Assembly (NCBI GenBank): GCA_015680685.1
Contig: MNCI01037977.1
Location: 5,000-68,999 of the forward strand
DNA: 64,000 nt
Direction of reading: 5' to 3'
Source of the DNA: Gnetum montanum
Lineage: Eukaryota; Streptophyta; Gnetopsida; Gnetales; Gnetaceae
The notes beneath the pieces are model-generated. The model did no database searches. It was not told where the DNA came from and saw only the letters and a list, made by a program, of their open reading frames with translations. A program made the position numbers and the translations under genes. Position 1 is the stretch's first letter; every line of letters starts with the position of its first letter. Below are positions 1-11,930 of the stretch, piece by piece.

Positions 1-1009
1 GGCACACCTGTTGCATGGAGGCATTTCCTCCATGTCATCACCCGATGAATCACTGTATGTGATGCATGGAACTTTCTTCTTCTCGATCTTTCCATAAATA
101 TTTACCTTAGATATCTCCAAGGAAAGATCGCGAATCCCTAGGTACGCATCTATTGTACTTAGCCATGGCCTTCCCATTATAATTGGGAAGTCCCCTTCAT
201 TGTTGTTAACTTCTATCACCAGGAAGTCAGCTGGGTAAGACCAACCACACACAGTGGTAACAATGTCCTCCACCAATCCCAAGGGAATGGTAATGGAATG
301 GTTGGCCAACTCAAGTTGGATGTTGCTCTTCTTAAGTTGTGGTAGGTTCCAGGCTTGATNAAGTTGGATTTTGCTCTTCTTAAGTTGTGGTAGGTTCCAG
401 GCTTGATACATTTCTTGTGAAATTAAGTTGACTCCGAAACCTGAGTCAAGAAGAGCCTTATGTGGTTTGTTCCCAACAATTTGTAAATAGATTAAGGGGC
501 TTCCAGGATCAGAGAGTTTCCTAGGAAGGTGGCCTACCTTGATCCAGTTGGTTACAGTATGTGTTAACATAACCGTATGCGTGAAGCTCTGATTTTGGTT
601 TGAAGGGAGCTCCAAAGCCTTGTTTGTCGGAGGAGTGTACATAGACTCAACTACTTGTTGTGGTGAGAGCTTGTCTGGGCTTTTGGTTCTGAAGAAGGGA
701 CTTCTCTTTTTACGATTGTCAGAACCAGTAGCGAGTTGAATGTTTACAGCTCTCGTAGCGTTACGTTGCTGCAGTTGAGTGGGGAGTTCCCCTTGCATTG
801 TTGGAGCAGGAGGTGTTATGGGAACTACCGATGGAAGAGGTGCAGATGGATTTGGAGGATGGAACATGTGTGGAGTGTCTCCCAGAGGAGAAGGAGTCCT
901 TCTAAAGTACTCCCTAACTTGGTAGTGATGTTGGGGAGTTGTGTGATCCATAGAGTCACTTGGAGAAACTAGCTGCTGCACATAATAGCCATAAGAATCA
1001 GGTTGCCAG
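1..1009 (-). pseudogene. Aspartic protease region of element A
   Basis: Retroviral-type aspartic protease that would process Gag-Pol. The active site LLDSGFGVNLIS is visible, with the DSG codons at 439-447 (minus strand) intact. Further on come GDFPIIMGRPWLSTIDAYLG and a Lys-rich tail ending KKKVPCITY. The part at 540-1009 is the Pro/Gln-rich linker from gag. The same segment is present in B (4497-4900), E1 and E2. It is cut by the window edge at position 1 and carries a 47-bp artificial duplication around the N at 360. Confidence 0.75.
313..407. other. Assembly join: 47-bp duplication around a single N
   Basis: Bases 313-359 and 361-407 are the same 47 bp with one mismatch, separated by one N at 360. 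This looks like two overlapping contig ends placed side by side rather than a real tandem repeat. Confidence 0.85.
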
Positions 1010-3084
1010 AAAGGGTACTGTTGTTTCAACAGTGGCGTCCCCATGATTGTGGGTATTGCCATTGCTGATGTTGTCTGATGGGTTGTGGTGGAGTTCCACT
1101 TGGATAATACATCAATGGTTGGTGAAACTGCCTTGGGTTACCTTGGGGATAAGGTAACCTTTAGGGTGTTTGTTGTTGGTTAAGTCTCGGATTAAGTGCA
1201 TACACCCCAGACTCTTGTAGATGTGAGATGATTAGACAACATCCCTTAGGATGGTCATAGTAGCAGATCTCACATCCACCGTCATTGTCTGTGTTTGAGT
1301 TCACAACCTCATCGGAGATAGTAATTTTCCCCTGACCCTTGTTATGTGCAGGGCCTGAATCTCACCTCTTTTTCTTATCTTTGTCACTACTTTGTTCCAC
1401 CTTAGACTCTTCTACAATTTTCAAGACAGTTTCAAGTCTGGAGTCTAAGGAATCCCACAATTGATCCACCTTAGCCGATACTTTAGTTGTTAGTTTTTGA
1501 ATTGGTAAGGTTTTTTTGTTCACCAACTCTTCAAGTGGTAACTCATCCTCTTCATCGCAAAATTTCACTCCCTTCTTTCGAAGAGAGGGATCACGGTTAT
1601 ATTCTTCTGCACTTTCCATTTTTTGTAGTTCACCTTCTTCTTTGGCTACTTGCTCCAACAAGCAATGAATTTCATGGACTCTAAGCTCTGATAGTCTCCC
1701 TTGGGCATAAGTCCCTAGGGTTCCCCTAGTCTCATGCCTTAGCCCATCTACGATGTGGCGGAGTTGATCTCGTTGTACATAACCATGGCCCGGGCAATGA
1801 TGTAATAATGCATAGTAGCAGCCTATGGTAGCATCCAAGGGTTCATGAGTACCTTGCTTCCATCCTTGGATCTACTTATGCAAATTAGACACTCTGGAGT
1901 ACGTTTGATACTTATCGTTGAAGAGTTCTAACATCGTACTCCACCTCCTGATGGTTTTTGGTTCTAAGGACTGGTACCAACTCTCAGCTTCCTTTGTGAG
2001 TGTCCTGGGAAACAACTTTAGTTTCTGCCACTTGTTCTCTATGTTTTGCAAGGCACAGGCATCGTGAAATGCTTGTAAATGATGTTGCGAATCAGCGTTG
2101 TATCCCCCCCTCAAAGCGTGGGATATTGTTCATGTCTACACGCTTGATCCAACTATCTCTTTGATGCCTTGTCGGTATTCTCACTACCTTCATTATATCG
2201 AACATACTTTGGGTTGCAAGTAGGGGCTCGTCATGATTGTCTCTTTCATGATGTCTGTGATGTCTACATTGTTCCCTACTTTCCCTTCGTTCATGCCCTT
2301 GTCCTCTCTCTCGACTTTCTCGTCGAGGTCTCTCATTTTGCCTACCTCTATCCTCACCATTATGCTCTCTATGATTGCGCCCACAAGTGGAAGGAGAAGG
2401 TGAATGATGTGAAGAAGGGGAAGAAGGAGAACCATCACCATTGCGATGTTTCCTACCTTCTCTTCTATGGCTTCGGCCCCGATCGTGATGACGATCTAAG
2501 TGCCCATCCTTGTCATATGTTGTTGTTCCCTTAGTGAATAGTTGGTGTTCATGGGGATCAGAACCAGGGTTGTGTATTGTGGATCGTAGGTTCTGATACC
2601 CCACCTCCTCACTTTCGTTATGAGGGGGAACATATTTTGATAGAGAACTAGTTATAAGTGGTTCACCATCTTCGATTTCACTTAGGACGTGCGGGACCTC
2701 TTTGCCCTTCAACAGTATATGTTGGCTCTCTTGCCTTGAGTCCCTCATATGTTGTGCTTCTATGGGATGATATTCCCTTGTGTCAAAATCTGTCGCAACA
2801 TATTCAACATAGAGCTGAGTCATGTTGATCTATGCCAAAGCACGAAGGAGCATGTTGGGGACTGCATGGTCCGGAGGTAACACTATGTTACCTTACAAAT
2901 CTCTCTAGCGCATCTGTTCATCTTGATGGAGGATAAAAGTAAAGTCTGGTATGTACTCATTAGGATGAGTATATAACACTTAGTATTGTTGAGGAACCAG
3001 CGGATTTAGGTTATGTGTTTTTGATTGCCGACTGTTCTTTGTATTGTCCCTAGGTGGTGAGTTGCTCTTGTGAGAAGAAGACAT
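1010..3084 (-). pseudogene. gag: gag of element A, lightly broken
   Basis: Capsid polyprotein of an Athila-like element. The likely start is ATG at 3084 (MSSSHKSNSPP), about 130 bp inside the primer site, as in the sister copies. Order: an N-terminal part with one or two stops; a long Arg/His/Glu/Ser-rich basic stretch (about 2200-2500); the conserved gag core around 1870-2110 (WYQSLEPKTIRRWSTMLELF); a charged coiled-coil-like part (1362-1838); a short Cys/His motif (CEICYYDHPKGCC, 1236-1274); and a Pro/Gln-rich tail. A run of seven C at 2104-2110 shifts the frame between the basic region and the core. Otherwise this is the best preserved gag of its group in the window. Confidence 0.8.
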
Positions 3085-3212
3085 CTTAGTTTAATTCGGT
3101 GTGCTGATTAACTGTTATATAATTTTTTTCATTTAATTAACCCTAAGGGTTCGTTTAAGCTCCCAACGATGTGAGTGATTTCCTATGTTCTACTTAGCGC
3201 ACAAACACTTAG

Positions 3213-3230
3213 TCCTCGGCAACGGTGCCA
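3213..3230 (-). promoter_or_regulatory. Primer-binding site, tRNA-Asp
   Basis: The minus strand reads TGGCACCGTTGCCGAGGA, one base inside the LTR end. It differs at two transition positions from the complement of the plant tRNA-Asp(GTC) 3' end as I remember it. It sets the start of minus-strand DNA synthesis and fixes the orientation of the element. Confidence 0.8.
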
Positions 3231-3231
3231 A

Positions 3232-4023
3232 TGATGAGTGGCGAGGTACCCCCACACTCAACCATACAAATACGAGCGTAACATGCACGATCCAGTAAAA
3301 CTCCACAGACTAAGTGCCTACATGCCTCATGGAACACTTAAGGTTAATTATTCGTTGTCTTTCCAGACTTACTTGTATTTGTCACGGTGTATGGTTAAGT
3401 ATGTCTGAGGTATATGATTTTTATAGTTTTTTCTATTTTATCTCCGATGCTATTGAGGTGAAGGGTTGAAGAGACTAATTACTAACTCTAACTAACTAAC
3501 TAAGTCTAAATTAACCTAGCGTCAGCATCCGTTCCCACTTACTGTACACACCCTGAACCAATGCAACCATGGTTACCAAATGCTAGTCGTTGTTGGGATC
3601 ACCACGCGTAACGCACGTGCTCGAAGTGGTCGTACTGAGGCACTTAACTAGGAGATAAGGGCTGAGAAAGATTTAATGCCTAATAAAGCATTTAAATGGA
3701 AAATAGTAAATAACAATAAATAAATCCTAATTAGCCTATTCCATGCACTGCAAGGTTTATCCAAGAAGCTCGTCTTTATTGTCGTACACAAACTTGTGTT
3801 TAGGTACAATGTTTGCTCGAATAAAGATCCATTCACTTTAGGACTCCTACTACGGGCACATGGAAAATATTCTATCTCTAGAGTGATCAATCTACTAGAG
3901 TTTTCCTACTGTCTAGCCTAGGATGAGGAAACAAGGGAGAGCCGCCTCGTATTTATAGATATGACGACGCACTGCGATATCGCGATGGCCACGATATTGC
4001 GTATGCGATATTGCGTCCCATCA
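3232..4023 (-). repeat. 5' LTR of element A
   Basis: The 792-bp LTR starts TGATGGGACG (at 4023, minus strand) and ends CACTCATCA (at 3232), and is similar along its length to the solo LTR at 61311-62110. U3 contains GATATC-type palindromes, including GCGATATCGC at 3974-3983, followed by a TATA box (TATAAAT, complement of 3951-3957). It abuts the primer-binding site directly, so it is a 5' LTR and not a solo LTR. Confidence 0.85.
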
Positions 4024-5092
4024 ACTACCAAGCCCATGAGTACTATAGGACTCCTTCTCCTAGGGGTGATGTTCCACAGACATACTACCCTTCCCATCCA
4101 ACTGCATCTCTTTCACCCATATCTCCATTACCACCTACTCCAACTATGCAGGGTGAACTCTCTGCCCAACTGCAGCAACGTAACGTTGCAAGGGCTGTTA
4201 ACTCTCAATCTATTATTGGTTTTGACAACCACATGAAGAAAAGACCTTTCTTCAGAACTAATAGTCCAACTAAGCCCTTACAACCACAAGCAGCTAATCC
4301 TTTAGATGCCTCATTATCAACCAAAGCTTTAGAGCTCCCTTTAGGCCAAACACCATGCCCAACGCATACAGTCATGTTAACTCATGTCGTCACCAATTGG
4401 ATTAAGGCTAGCCATCTTCCTAGGAAATTTTTTGATCCTAGAAGTCCTCTTATATATTTACAAATTGCTGGGAATGAATAGTACAAAGCTCTTTTGGATT
4501 CAGGTTTCGGTGTCAACGTAATCTCTTAAGAAATGTACAAAGCCTGGAACCTACCTTCACTAAAAAGGAGTAACATTTATTTAGTTGGCCAACTAGTCCA
4601 TCACTATCCATTTAAGACTAGTGGAGGACATTGTCACTACTATTTGTGGGTGGTCGTATCTAGCTGACTTCCTAGTGATTCAAGTGAACAATGGTAAGGG
4701 GGACTTCCTAATCATAATGGGAAGAGCATGGCTAAGCATAGTTGACGCGTGCCTAGGAATCCGTGATCTTTCCGAAGAAATATCGAAGGAAAATACTTTT
4801 AGAAGGATCAAGAAGAAGAAAGTTCCATGCATCGCATACAGTAACTTAGGGTGTAATTGCGTGCAGAAGTCATGGTTTGTGCAACGTTTAACATTGCCTA
4901 CATGCAATTAGTGTGCACAAGTGACTAATATACAAAGATGCTTGTATGTAGCAGCCATAAGACAAAAAGGCATCTAGTGGCTGATAGCTGGTCAAGAGAG
5001 CAATTCAACTATATGCATGGAACCAACTAAGGGTTTGACTTGCGCTTACATCGATAGCATAGACAAATTAGAGCACTGTTGTACTTCAGCAC
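4024..5092 (+). pseudogene. gag C-terminus and aspartic protease of B
   Basis: Frame 4011-4481 carries a Pro-rich gag tail (YYPSHPTASLSPISPLPPTP), then ends at a stop (former CAG or CAA). The same frame continues with KALLDSGFGVNVIS, whose DSG codons at 4497-4505 are intact. After a frameshift the segment with IIMGRAWLSIVDACLGIRDL follows (4700-4770), then KKKVPCIAY. The last readable part (about 5040-5075) matches the start of the PR-RT linker seen in E2 (18020-18055). Dead by stops and by the deletion downstream. Confidence 0.75.
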
Positions 5093-5692
5093 TATAGTGT
5101 GTGCAGCAATAAAGCTAAGCTTTTTGATAAACCTTGCATCACTTTGAAATAGATTAATTATTTTCTTTATACATTTAATATTTTAAGCAACTTACTTTAA
5201 TGCTTTAAGTAATTAAGTAATTAATTTAAGCTAAATTAAGCTAGATTAAATAATGATTAGTTAAACACATAAGTATGACTACTTCGAACATATGCTTGGC
5301 ACTTGGTAATCCTAGTAACACTTAATGTTTGGTAAACTAATAGTGTTAAACGTGTTTAGGATGTGTATGGCAAGTGGGAATGGATGCTTATGTTAGGATT
5401 AGTTAAAATGTTAATTAGTTAGAGTAAATTAGCAATTAAATATGTAATTCTTTATTATTAGGTGACTTAGAAATAAAACACAAAAATGATAAAAATCATA
5501 TGCCTCAGTTGCACTTAACCATACCTTTGCATTTCACAAGTGTAATTAGAAAGACAATGATTGCAACAATTAGTTTCACCTCCTAGAGACTAGTATACTT
5601 AGAAGGCTATAAGTCTACCGAATTTGATAAGATTGCGTGTGAATGCTTATTGGTTTGTATGGTTGAGCGTAGGGTCTACTCGCTTCTCATCA
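5093..5692 (+). repeat. 3' LTR of B, U3 missing
   Basis: Matches the second part of the solo LTR at 61311-62110: shared blocks include the AATAAAG region near 5110, TATGACTACTTCGA near 5275 and GGATGTGTATGGCAAGTGGG near 5360. It ends ...CTCATCA and is followed by GTTGT, not by a primer-binding site, so this is a 3' LTR. The U3 part with the GATATC palindromes and TATA box was lost in the deletion. Confidence 0.7.
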
Positions 5693-6819
5693 GTTGTCTT
5701 ATATAGTGCTAAATGTTACACAACACAAAAGAGGCATAAATAACAAGTCTATATGGTCGAAATACAAATGTTTTGATGTTGAATATAAGTAGAATACATA
5801 AAATACACAATATAAACATTCTAGGAAAACTTTGAGTCACTTCTATTTGAAATAAGCTACAAGAATAGTATCTTAGATGGTTTCAACATGTGTAAAGAAG
5901 ATCAAATAATGAGCCTATAAAAAGAAGGTTACTATATCATTGTTCTAGGAAAGTCACTAAAAGGAAAACTAAAATAGACATTGGAAAAAATAATTGAAGA
6001 TGATTTGAAGAAATTGTAAATAAAAAAATATTTAGTATCTCTTTATAAAGTTGAATGACAAAAAAAATTCAAGTAGCTAACCCTATTCTTTTGGGACAAT
6101 GCATAGAATAATAAAATTTATTCTAAGTCAACATTTTACAATGGAGTATAATTAATCTTAATCTTATTGCTAATCACGAAATGTAGCATCTTCCTTCTAA
6201 CCTTATGATGTAGAGCATTATGTTGGGTATAGAAGCCCTTAAAAAATGAATAGTCATGCCAAGAAAGAGATAAAATGAAAACGATCTAACGTAATGCCAA
6301 GAAAGCAAAGGGAAATATGATGAAACCATGGCCAAGAGAAAAGGATACAATAATAGTAAAAGAAACACATGTTATAATGGTTGAGCTTGATAGCATTAAT
6401 AATAAATATTAAAACTAAGAATATATTAATAGGTTAGAATGACAAAGGAAACCAGATAAGTCTAAAAAAAATGCATAACCATAAAATTTTTAGCAACATA
6501 AAAATAAGCATATACATTGAGACATAAAATTTCCAAGATCAAATACATATAGCTTGATAAAAAAAGAGACTCTAACATGTTCAAATATCATAACATGCCA
6601 TTAAATAAAAGTTTAATGGTAGGAAATTTAAATATGCATAATATTCAAGTTAAAAAAAAAAACATAAAGTCTCTTTGCTAGAGGATTGAAATCCAAGTTA
6701 TGAGTAGATTTGATGTTTTTCAATGGATCTTATGTTTTTTCTATGGATTTGATGTTTCTTCTACAAGTTTGATTTTTTAGTGGATCTGATATTTCTCTAG
6801 TAAAGCTATTTGGAATTAC
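5693..6819. other. A+T-rich stretch, nothing recognised
   Basis: No coding frame, LTR, primer site or repeat unit that I can identify. It may be old genomic DNA or the eroded 5' part of the LINE that follows. Confidence 0.5.
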
Positions 6820-8211
6820 ATGTAATGCTGCCATATTTAGTAGGTGATCCTTTAAGCAAAGCCATTGCTTCTTTGCCATTTTACAAGTTACCTGATGATT
6901 TATATGAATCTATTACTTAGAAAATCTCTAGAAGGTATGCTTTCATGCAAATTATGGGTTATTTACGTTGTCCCTCAAGTTTCTTGAGTCACTTAAATCT
7001 AGTTTAGAAAGAATGAGGATTAGATATTGTTCATGCATACTATATGTCAAACTCATTTTTTGGTAGAATTTGTTGATTTGGTGATGGTTTCTAAGGTTCT
7101 TAATATTGGTGTTTTCAATCATTTTCATGCTTTCTTAATCATTTGAAAGTGAACTCTCTATTTTAACCTATCATCTTATGAATTTCAAATGGTTCTTTAT
7201 TTTGTTGAATTGTCAAATCTTCCATTGATTTTTAAAAAAGTTGAAAGAGATATTGTCTCTTGAATTGGACTAATTAAACATTTTGAAATTATAGCTACAA
7301 ATAGTGGTTTTGGTAGAATTTGATATATGATTAAGGTGGATCTTTATTCCCTCAAGCAAGAAATCCTTTTACATGCTAATGGAATTGATTATGTGCAGAC
7401 AATTGTTTATTACAATCTTTCAGAGCCATGTCACTATTGTCATATAGAGGATTATATATTTGATTCATGTCATTTTATGATATGAAAAAAGACTATGTGA
7501 GTGCATCAATACCAAGCTACTACAAACACTACTAAGGTTTCTTTTACAAATGTTGTAGATCCTGATAAGGTTTTTTCTACAAATGTTGTAGATCTTGCAA
7601 TGATTTCTTCTATTAATGTTTCAATAGTTACCCCAGTCTTTTCTTTTACTATTGTTCAACTAAATGTACCTTTGAGGAAGGTTTCAATCAAATCAATTTC
7701 AAAGAATTATTTAATGACTAGGGGGAAACTAGTTATTTCTAAGGTCTCATAGAAACCTATTATTAATTTAGATGGTTTCAAAAATAGTTTATTCCTAATA
7801 AAAAATATCGAGAAAATTTATCTATTGGAAATTACATGTTAAATATTTAGAATGGACAAAATGTTCAAGATATTTTAACTACTAATAATTCGTTTACAAC
7901 TATTGGTCAATATATAGAGATAATAGCTTTTATAATGTTGATTTTATTGACAAGGTAGGGGTCTCCTTCCCTTCTATCCAATGTTAATCTTTTCATGGAA
8001 TGTTCAATTCCTACTTGAGAGGACAGGTTTTTTAGGATTGGTTACAAGGATGAAAACTTGAAAAGCATTCCCAAAATCATTAGGTATTTTCTTCTTGTTA
8101 ATTTGAAGTTTCTCATTGTTGTAGTACTCCTTTACTTTTGTCCTCTGAATTTTTATTTTTGATTTATATATTTTTGGAGTTTGACATCCATAAAAAGTCT
8201 CTTTGCTCTAT
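6820..8211 (+). pseudogene. Decayed LINE ORF1 (DUF4283/zinc knuckle), possible start of ORF2
   Basis: RNA-binding ORF1 protein of a plant L1-type LINE, heavily broken. Visible parts: a DUF4283-like stretch around 7150-7330 (VELSNLPLIF near 7210); then IKVDLYSLKQEILLHANGID and YYNLSEPCHYC ending in a knuckle at 7429-7470 of the form CX2CX4(Y)X4C, where the usual His is Tyr (CAT to TAT); and a Ser/Thr/Val-rich tail (7501-7752). At about 7985-8010 LIFSWNV resembles the start of a LINE endonuclease. The sequence then breaks at E1's LTR. The family assignment is by pattern only. Confidence 0.5.
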
Positions 8212-9085
8212 TGATAAATTATGGTTATTTGAATAACTATAATAGCATATGATATCACAGTTATAATATCATAGCTCTTTCTATAATGTCATAGATATGA
8301 TGTACCTGAATGTGGTCATGCTTATAAATACTAGCTTGCCATTGTGTCATAAATACCTTTTAATTAGTACCTTAGCTAGATTCTTATGGTTTCATTTTTT
8401 GAAGTTAGAGTTAACATAAGTGGCTACACTATTGTTGTAAATAGTTGTATGACATCTTTATTTGAGTGAAGTATACCTAGATGTGCTTCATAATCAACAA
8501 TAACGATCGAGATTGTTTATAACCATTGCAACATTTTACATACCTTACATTTACTTTCCTTTCAATTTATTGTTACATTGTCATTAACATTTCCCATGTC
8601 CTTCATGTTTCCATCATACATTAGTATCTGGTAGAATAAGTATGACTAATTTGAAGCATAAAATTATGATAAGTTGGTAACTCAATAATAGCTTTGCTTG
8701 GTTCACCTAGTAGTAAGTCACTTGGTGATTCTAGTGGTGGTTATACTAGCCCAGGGTATGTACAACAAATCAAAACTAGATACGTATCATTGTTAGGCTA
8801 GTTAGCATTTCATTTCCATTATTCATTAGTTAATAAGTTATATATTCATATTACCATGTTTTACTCTACTACCATAATAGCTAGTCAACATCATCACATC
8901 ACATGTCTTATTGTAAGGTAAATCATACGCTTCAACTCCACTAACTATAGTAGGAAGATAATAATTACGAACTTCATATTAACAAGCTAGAATATAATAT
9001 TTTCCCATCCATGAATTATGATTTGGTTGCACACATACACTTGTAACTTGCATGGTTGTGAATTGAGGTCTCTCATCACTCATAA
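8212..9085 (+). repeat. 5' LTR of E1
   Basis: 874 bp, from TGATAAATTATGG to ACTCATAA (the terminal CA has decayed). Several degenerate GATATC/ATATCA units precede TATAAATA at 8333-8340. Aligns with the LTRs of E2 and E3 from end to end. Confidence 0.8.
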
Positions 9086-9086
9086 T

Positions 9087-9104
9087 TGGTACCATTGCCA
9101 GGGA
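9087..9104 (+). promoter_or_regulatory. Primer-binding site, tRNA-Asp (decayed)
   Basis: TGGTACCATTGCCAGGGA, one base after the LTR. It differs from the tRNA-Asp complement by transitions only. Confidence 0.75.
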
Positions 9105-9224
9105 TGGTATCAATATGTACTAGTTAGTTAATTTTATTTGAGTTTATTTTATTAGCATTTCAAAATCTACCTTTCAAGACATATAGTATTTTCAAATACA
9201 TACTTAAATCTTAATTGATCAAAC

Positions 9225-10759
9225 ATGACTTCAACACATAAAGTGAATTCTGAACATACTCATGATCCTAATGAAGATAATAATAGAGCTTATGTTAAAG
9301 AAAATTGAAAAAAACCAATGAAAACAAGGATTTTTTGTGCTCACACTTATCCATATTATTTAGATTTCATATTTATTTTTTATTTGAATGAATAGTTCAA
9401 ATGAAGAAACATGCATGGTAACATCATATTGCCACTAGGCCTTTTAGCTCTGTTTATGCTTGAAGCAACTTTACTCAGATCTAGTCTTGACCATGCACAT
9501 GGAGGCTATTAGGTTACCAAGAACATGACTCAATATTATCAACCAATAAAAGTACAAACCAAAAGAAATGTTGTTATAGAACCAAGGTATGATAAAGAAA
9601 AAGGCAAGTGTGCATCTTAGGTGATATTACCCTAAAAAAAAAGAAGATATGAAATATCAAGCCAAAAGATCTCATCATCATCATTGATCCAATTCTCAAC
9701 CACATGTTCTACACATTGAAGATCCTATGCAATAAAAATTATGTTTAGGGTCAGTGAAAACTCCTAGAAAGGATGAGGTAGACCTCAAAGCAAAAAGCAA
9801 CCCAAGGCTTAGAAACTCTAGCAAATCTAGAAGAAAAGAACTAAAGGACCATAGAAAAAGAGTAAGTTGACATCACTCTTCAAATCCTCCATCTTCTTCA
9901 TCACTCTCATCGATAGATTCTAACAAATATGAATGTAGACATAGAGATAGAGCTTTGTAAAATGATTAAGAAAGAATACTTGATAGGAAAAGAAGGATAG
10001 TTTACAATAAATACTCAAAAAGAGATAGGCATCATGATGAGGATGAAGAGAAAGAGAAATAAATAGACTAAAATATGAGGCATAGGAGAAGAAATGAAGA
10101 AGAGCATCAAAGGGACCATCATTACTATAATAGATATTATGACAAATCTGAAGAACATAATGAGCCCCTATTTTCAACAAAAAGCATGATCAACATTAGC
10201 GAGGCCATTTACATTCCAATAAGACATCAAAAAAATAGTTGCATTAAGTGACTTACTATGAACAACATCCTAAAATTTGAAGGAGGATATAATGTTGATC
10301 CACAACACCACCTTCAAGCCTTCTATGAAGCATGTGCACATATTGAGAATGATTGACAAAAACTCAAGTTATTTTTAAGATTATTCATTAAGAATGCAAA
10401 GAGCTAGTATTGATCACTAGAATTAGAGCCCATTCGTAGATAGAGTATAATGTTAGAATTATTTAATGATAAATACCAGACATATTTAAGAGTATTAAAT
10501 TTGAGAAAACAAACACAAGGATTGAGACAAGAAATCCATGATACAACTATGAGTAAATATTATTTACTTCTATATAACCAGGGTAAGGATTTTCTTAAAG
10601 AAACAACTTCAACACATAATTGATGGGTTAAGAAATAAAACTAGAGAGACCCTTAGAATCTACACCTAAGGAAGATTGTAAAAATGCATGCTTATCATAT
10701 ACAAAGACTACTAGACCAAGTCATCAAAGAGAAAGGAGAGTTGAAAAAAAGAGATTTTG

Positions 10760-10800
<41 letters not shown>

Positions 10801-11930
10801 GAGATTCTTCTTTTTACAAAAGAGATGTCTGAATTTGTGAGACATAAGAGGAGAAATTTATAAAATATATGATTCAGAGAAAGACTTTGTTGATATAGAA
10901 GTCCATTAATGATATTGTAGCCAAGGTTGAAAAAATATAAGCTTTAGTAGGTGAGAAATTTACAAGTACATTAAAGATAATGGACAAAAAGATAAAGCAA
11001 GCATTAACCAAAGGAAAAGATAAAAAGAAAAAGAAGGAAACTGAGCATGACAAGTACAAGGATGAAGGGAAAAATGCTGTTGTAGAAGAGGTTACTAATT
11101 CCAATTCAAAAGAAGAGAATTGGTGTAACTTATTAGGTACAAACATTTTAAGGAATGTTGTCCAATCATGATCCACTTACAAAAATCATGGGCATATGTA
11201 ATGAATTCAAAGTTTATTAGAAAAAAAAACAAAGGCCTAATAGATTAGCTTATATACAAATTAACTATAGATATTCCTACTAGTAATAATCATATTATTC
11301 CAATAAGGCTAATTCTCAATATTAAGAGCTATATCATTAGCAATAGTAACATTCACAGTCATGGGAGATGTCATCACCAAGGCAACAATATCCTTATAGA
11401 AAATTGGATCCTTATGGATATTATATTTAGTAACCTATGTCTTCAGGAAATGCTATTGCTCATACTTCTTATTATTACTACCCAACGGAATATCATAGAC
11501 CCACAACTCTAAGAGTTGAATCATCATCCTATGTTCCTTATCAACCTACATAACAACCATGGTAACCTTCTAATACACTTTCTTCAGTACCACCACCATC
11601 CATGTAGGGAAAACTACCAACTTAACCTCAACAAAAGAATGCAACAAGGGCCATTGATACACAAGTAGAGAATACTACTAGAAACTATGAAACCAAACTA
11701 AAGAAATGTCCTTTCTTCAAGAGATGGTAGTATTAGAACTCCATCCAATCCATTTAAGAGAAATATGGTTGTGCCTTTGATCCTAGTTTCCACCACATCA
11801 AGTCCTTTTGTAAAAACCATGTTTCAACAAAGATAAAATAGGAATCTTACTACTATCATGCTTACTTAAATTGTAAGTCATTAGATTAAATTAGGTGTAC
11901 ATCTCAGGAAAATAATAGATCATAGCAGCC
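9225..11930 (+). pseudogene. gag: gag of E1
   Basis: The start ATG is at 9225 (MTSTHKVNSEHTHDPNEDNN). Recognisable by homology to E2 and A: the PYYLDF segment near 9350; the basic region near 9830-10160; the core NNILKFEGGYNVDPQHHLQ near 10260-10310; the helix-rich part up to 11100 (EKIQALVGEKFTSTLKI and a Lys-rich run); and the position of the Cys/His motif near 11115. Dozens of stops, mostly TAA/TAG in place of CAA/CAG. An (AT)n tract interrupts it at 10763-10798. Confidence 0.7.
10763..10798. repeat. (AT)n microsatellite
   Basis: About 36 bp of near-perfect AT repeat inside the E1 gag. E2 has no such tract at the matching place, so it arose after the copies separated. Confidence 0.9.

Larger units (their letters stand above)
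1..4023 (-). mobile_element. Athila-like LTR retrotransposon A, 5' half
   Basis: Read on the minus strand it shows, in order, a 5' LTR, a tRNA-Asp primer-binding site, gag and an aspartic protease region; the rest of pol lies beyond the left window edge. It is younger than most of its neighbours: its gag frames are long and its LTR still carries CpGs. It is inserted head-to-head into plus-strand remnant B, whose gag/PR sequence resumes exactly at 4024. The family call rests on the Asp primer site and on strong similarity of its gag and PR to E2, whose RT reads as Athila-type. Confidence 0.85.
4024..5692 (+). mobile_element. Athila-like remnant B (gag end, PR, partial LTR)
   Basis: A plus-strand relic of the same group as A. 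It opens in the Pro/Gln-rich end of gag at the point where A's LTR stops, runs through PR and the linker to RT, then jumps at about 5093 into the middle of an LTR that ends ...CTTCTCATCA at 5692. RT, RNase H and INT are absent, so a large internal deletion joined pol to the 3' LTR. Its left part should lie left of the window, beyond A. Confidence 0.75.

Noticed and set aside
2169-2534. Plus-strand open frame of 121 codons opposite gag of A
   Set aside because: It is the complement of the Arg/His/Glu-rich gag stretch; no motif, start context or homologue in the sister copies.
6000-6700. Possible MITE or tRNA-derived SINE in the A+T-rich stretch
   Set aside because: No terminal inverted repeats, target duplication, or box A/box B pair could be found by eye.
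9920-10180. Minus-strand frame of 86 codons rich in Phe/Leu/Tyr
   Set aside because: Complement of the basic region of E1 gag.
10874-11176. Minus-strand frame of 100 codons with membrane-like segments
   Set aside because: Complement of the Lys-rich end of E1 gag; the hydrophobicity is an effect of reading AAG/AAA backwards.
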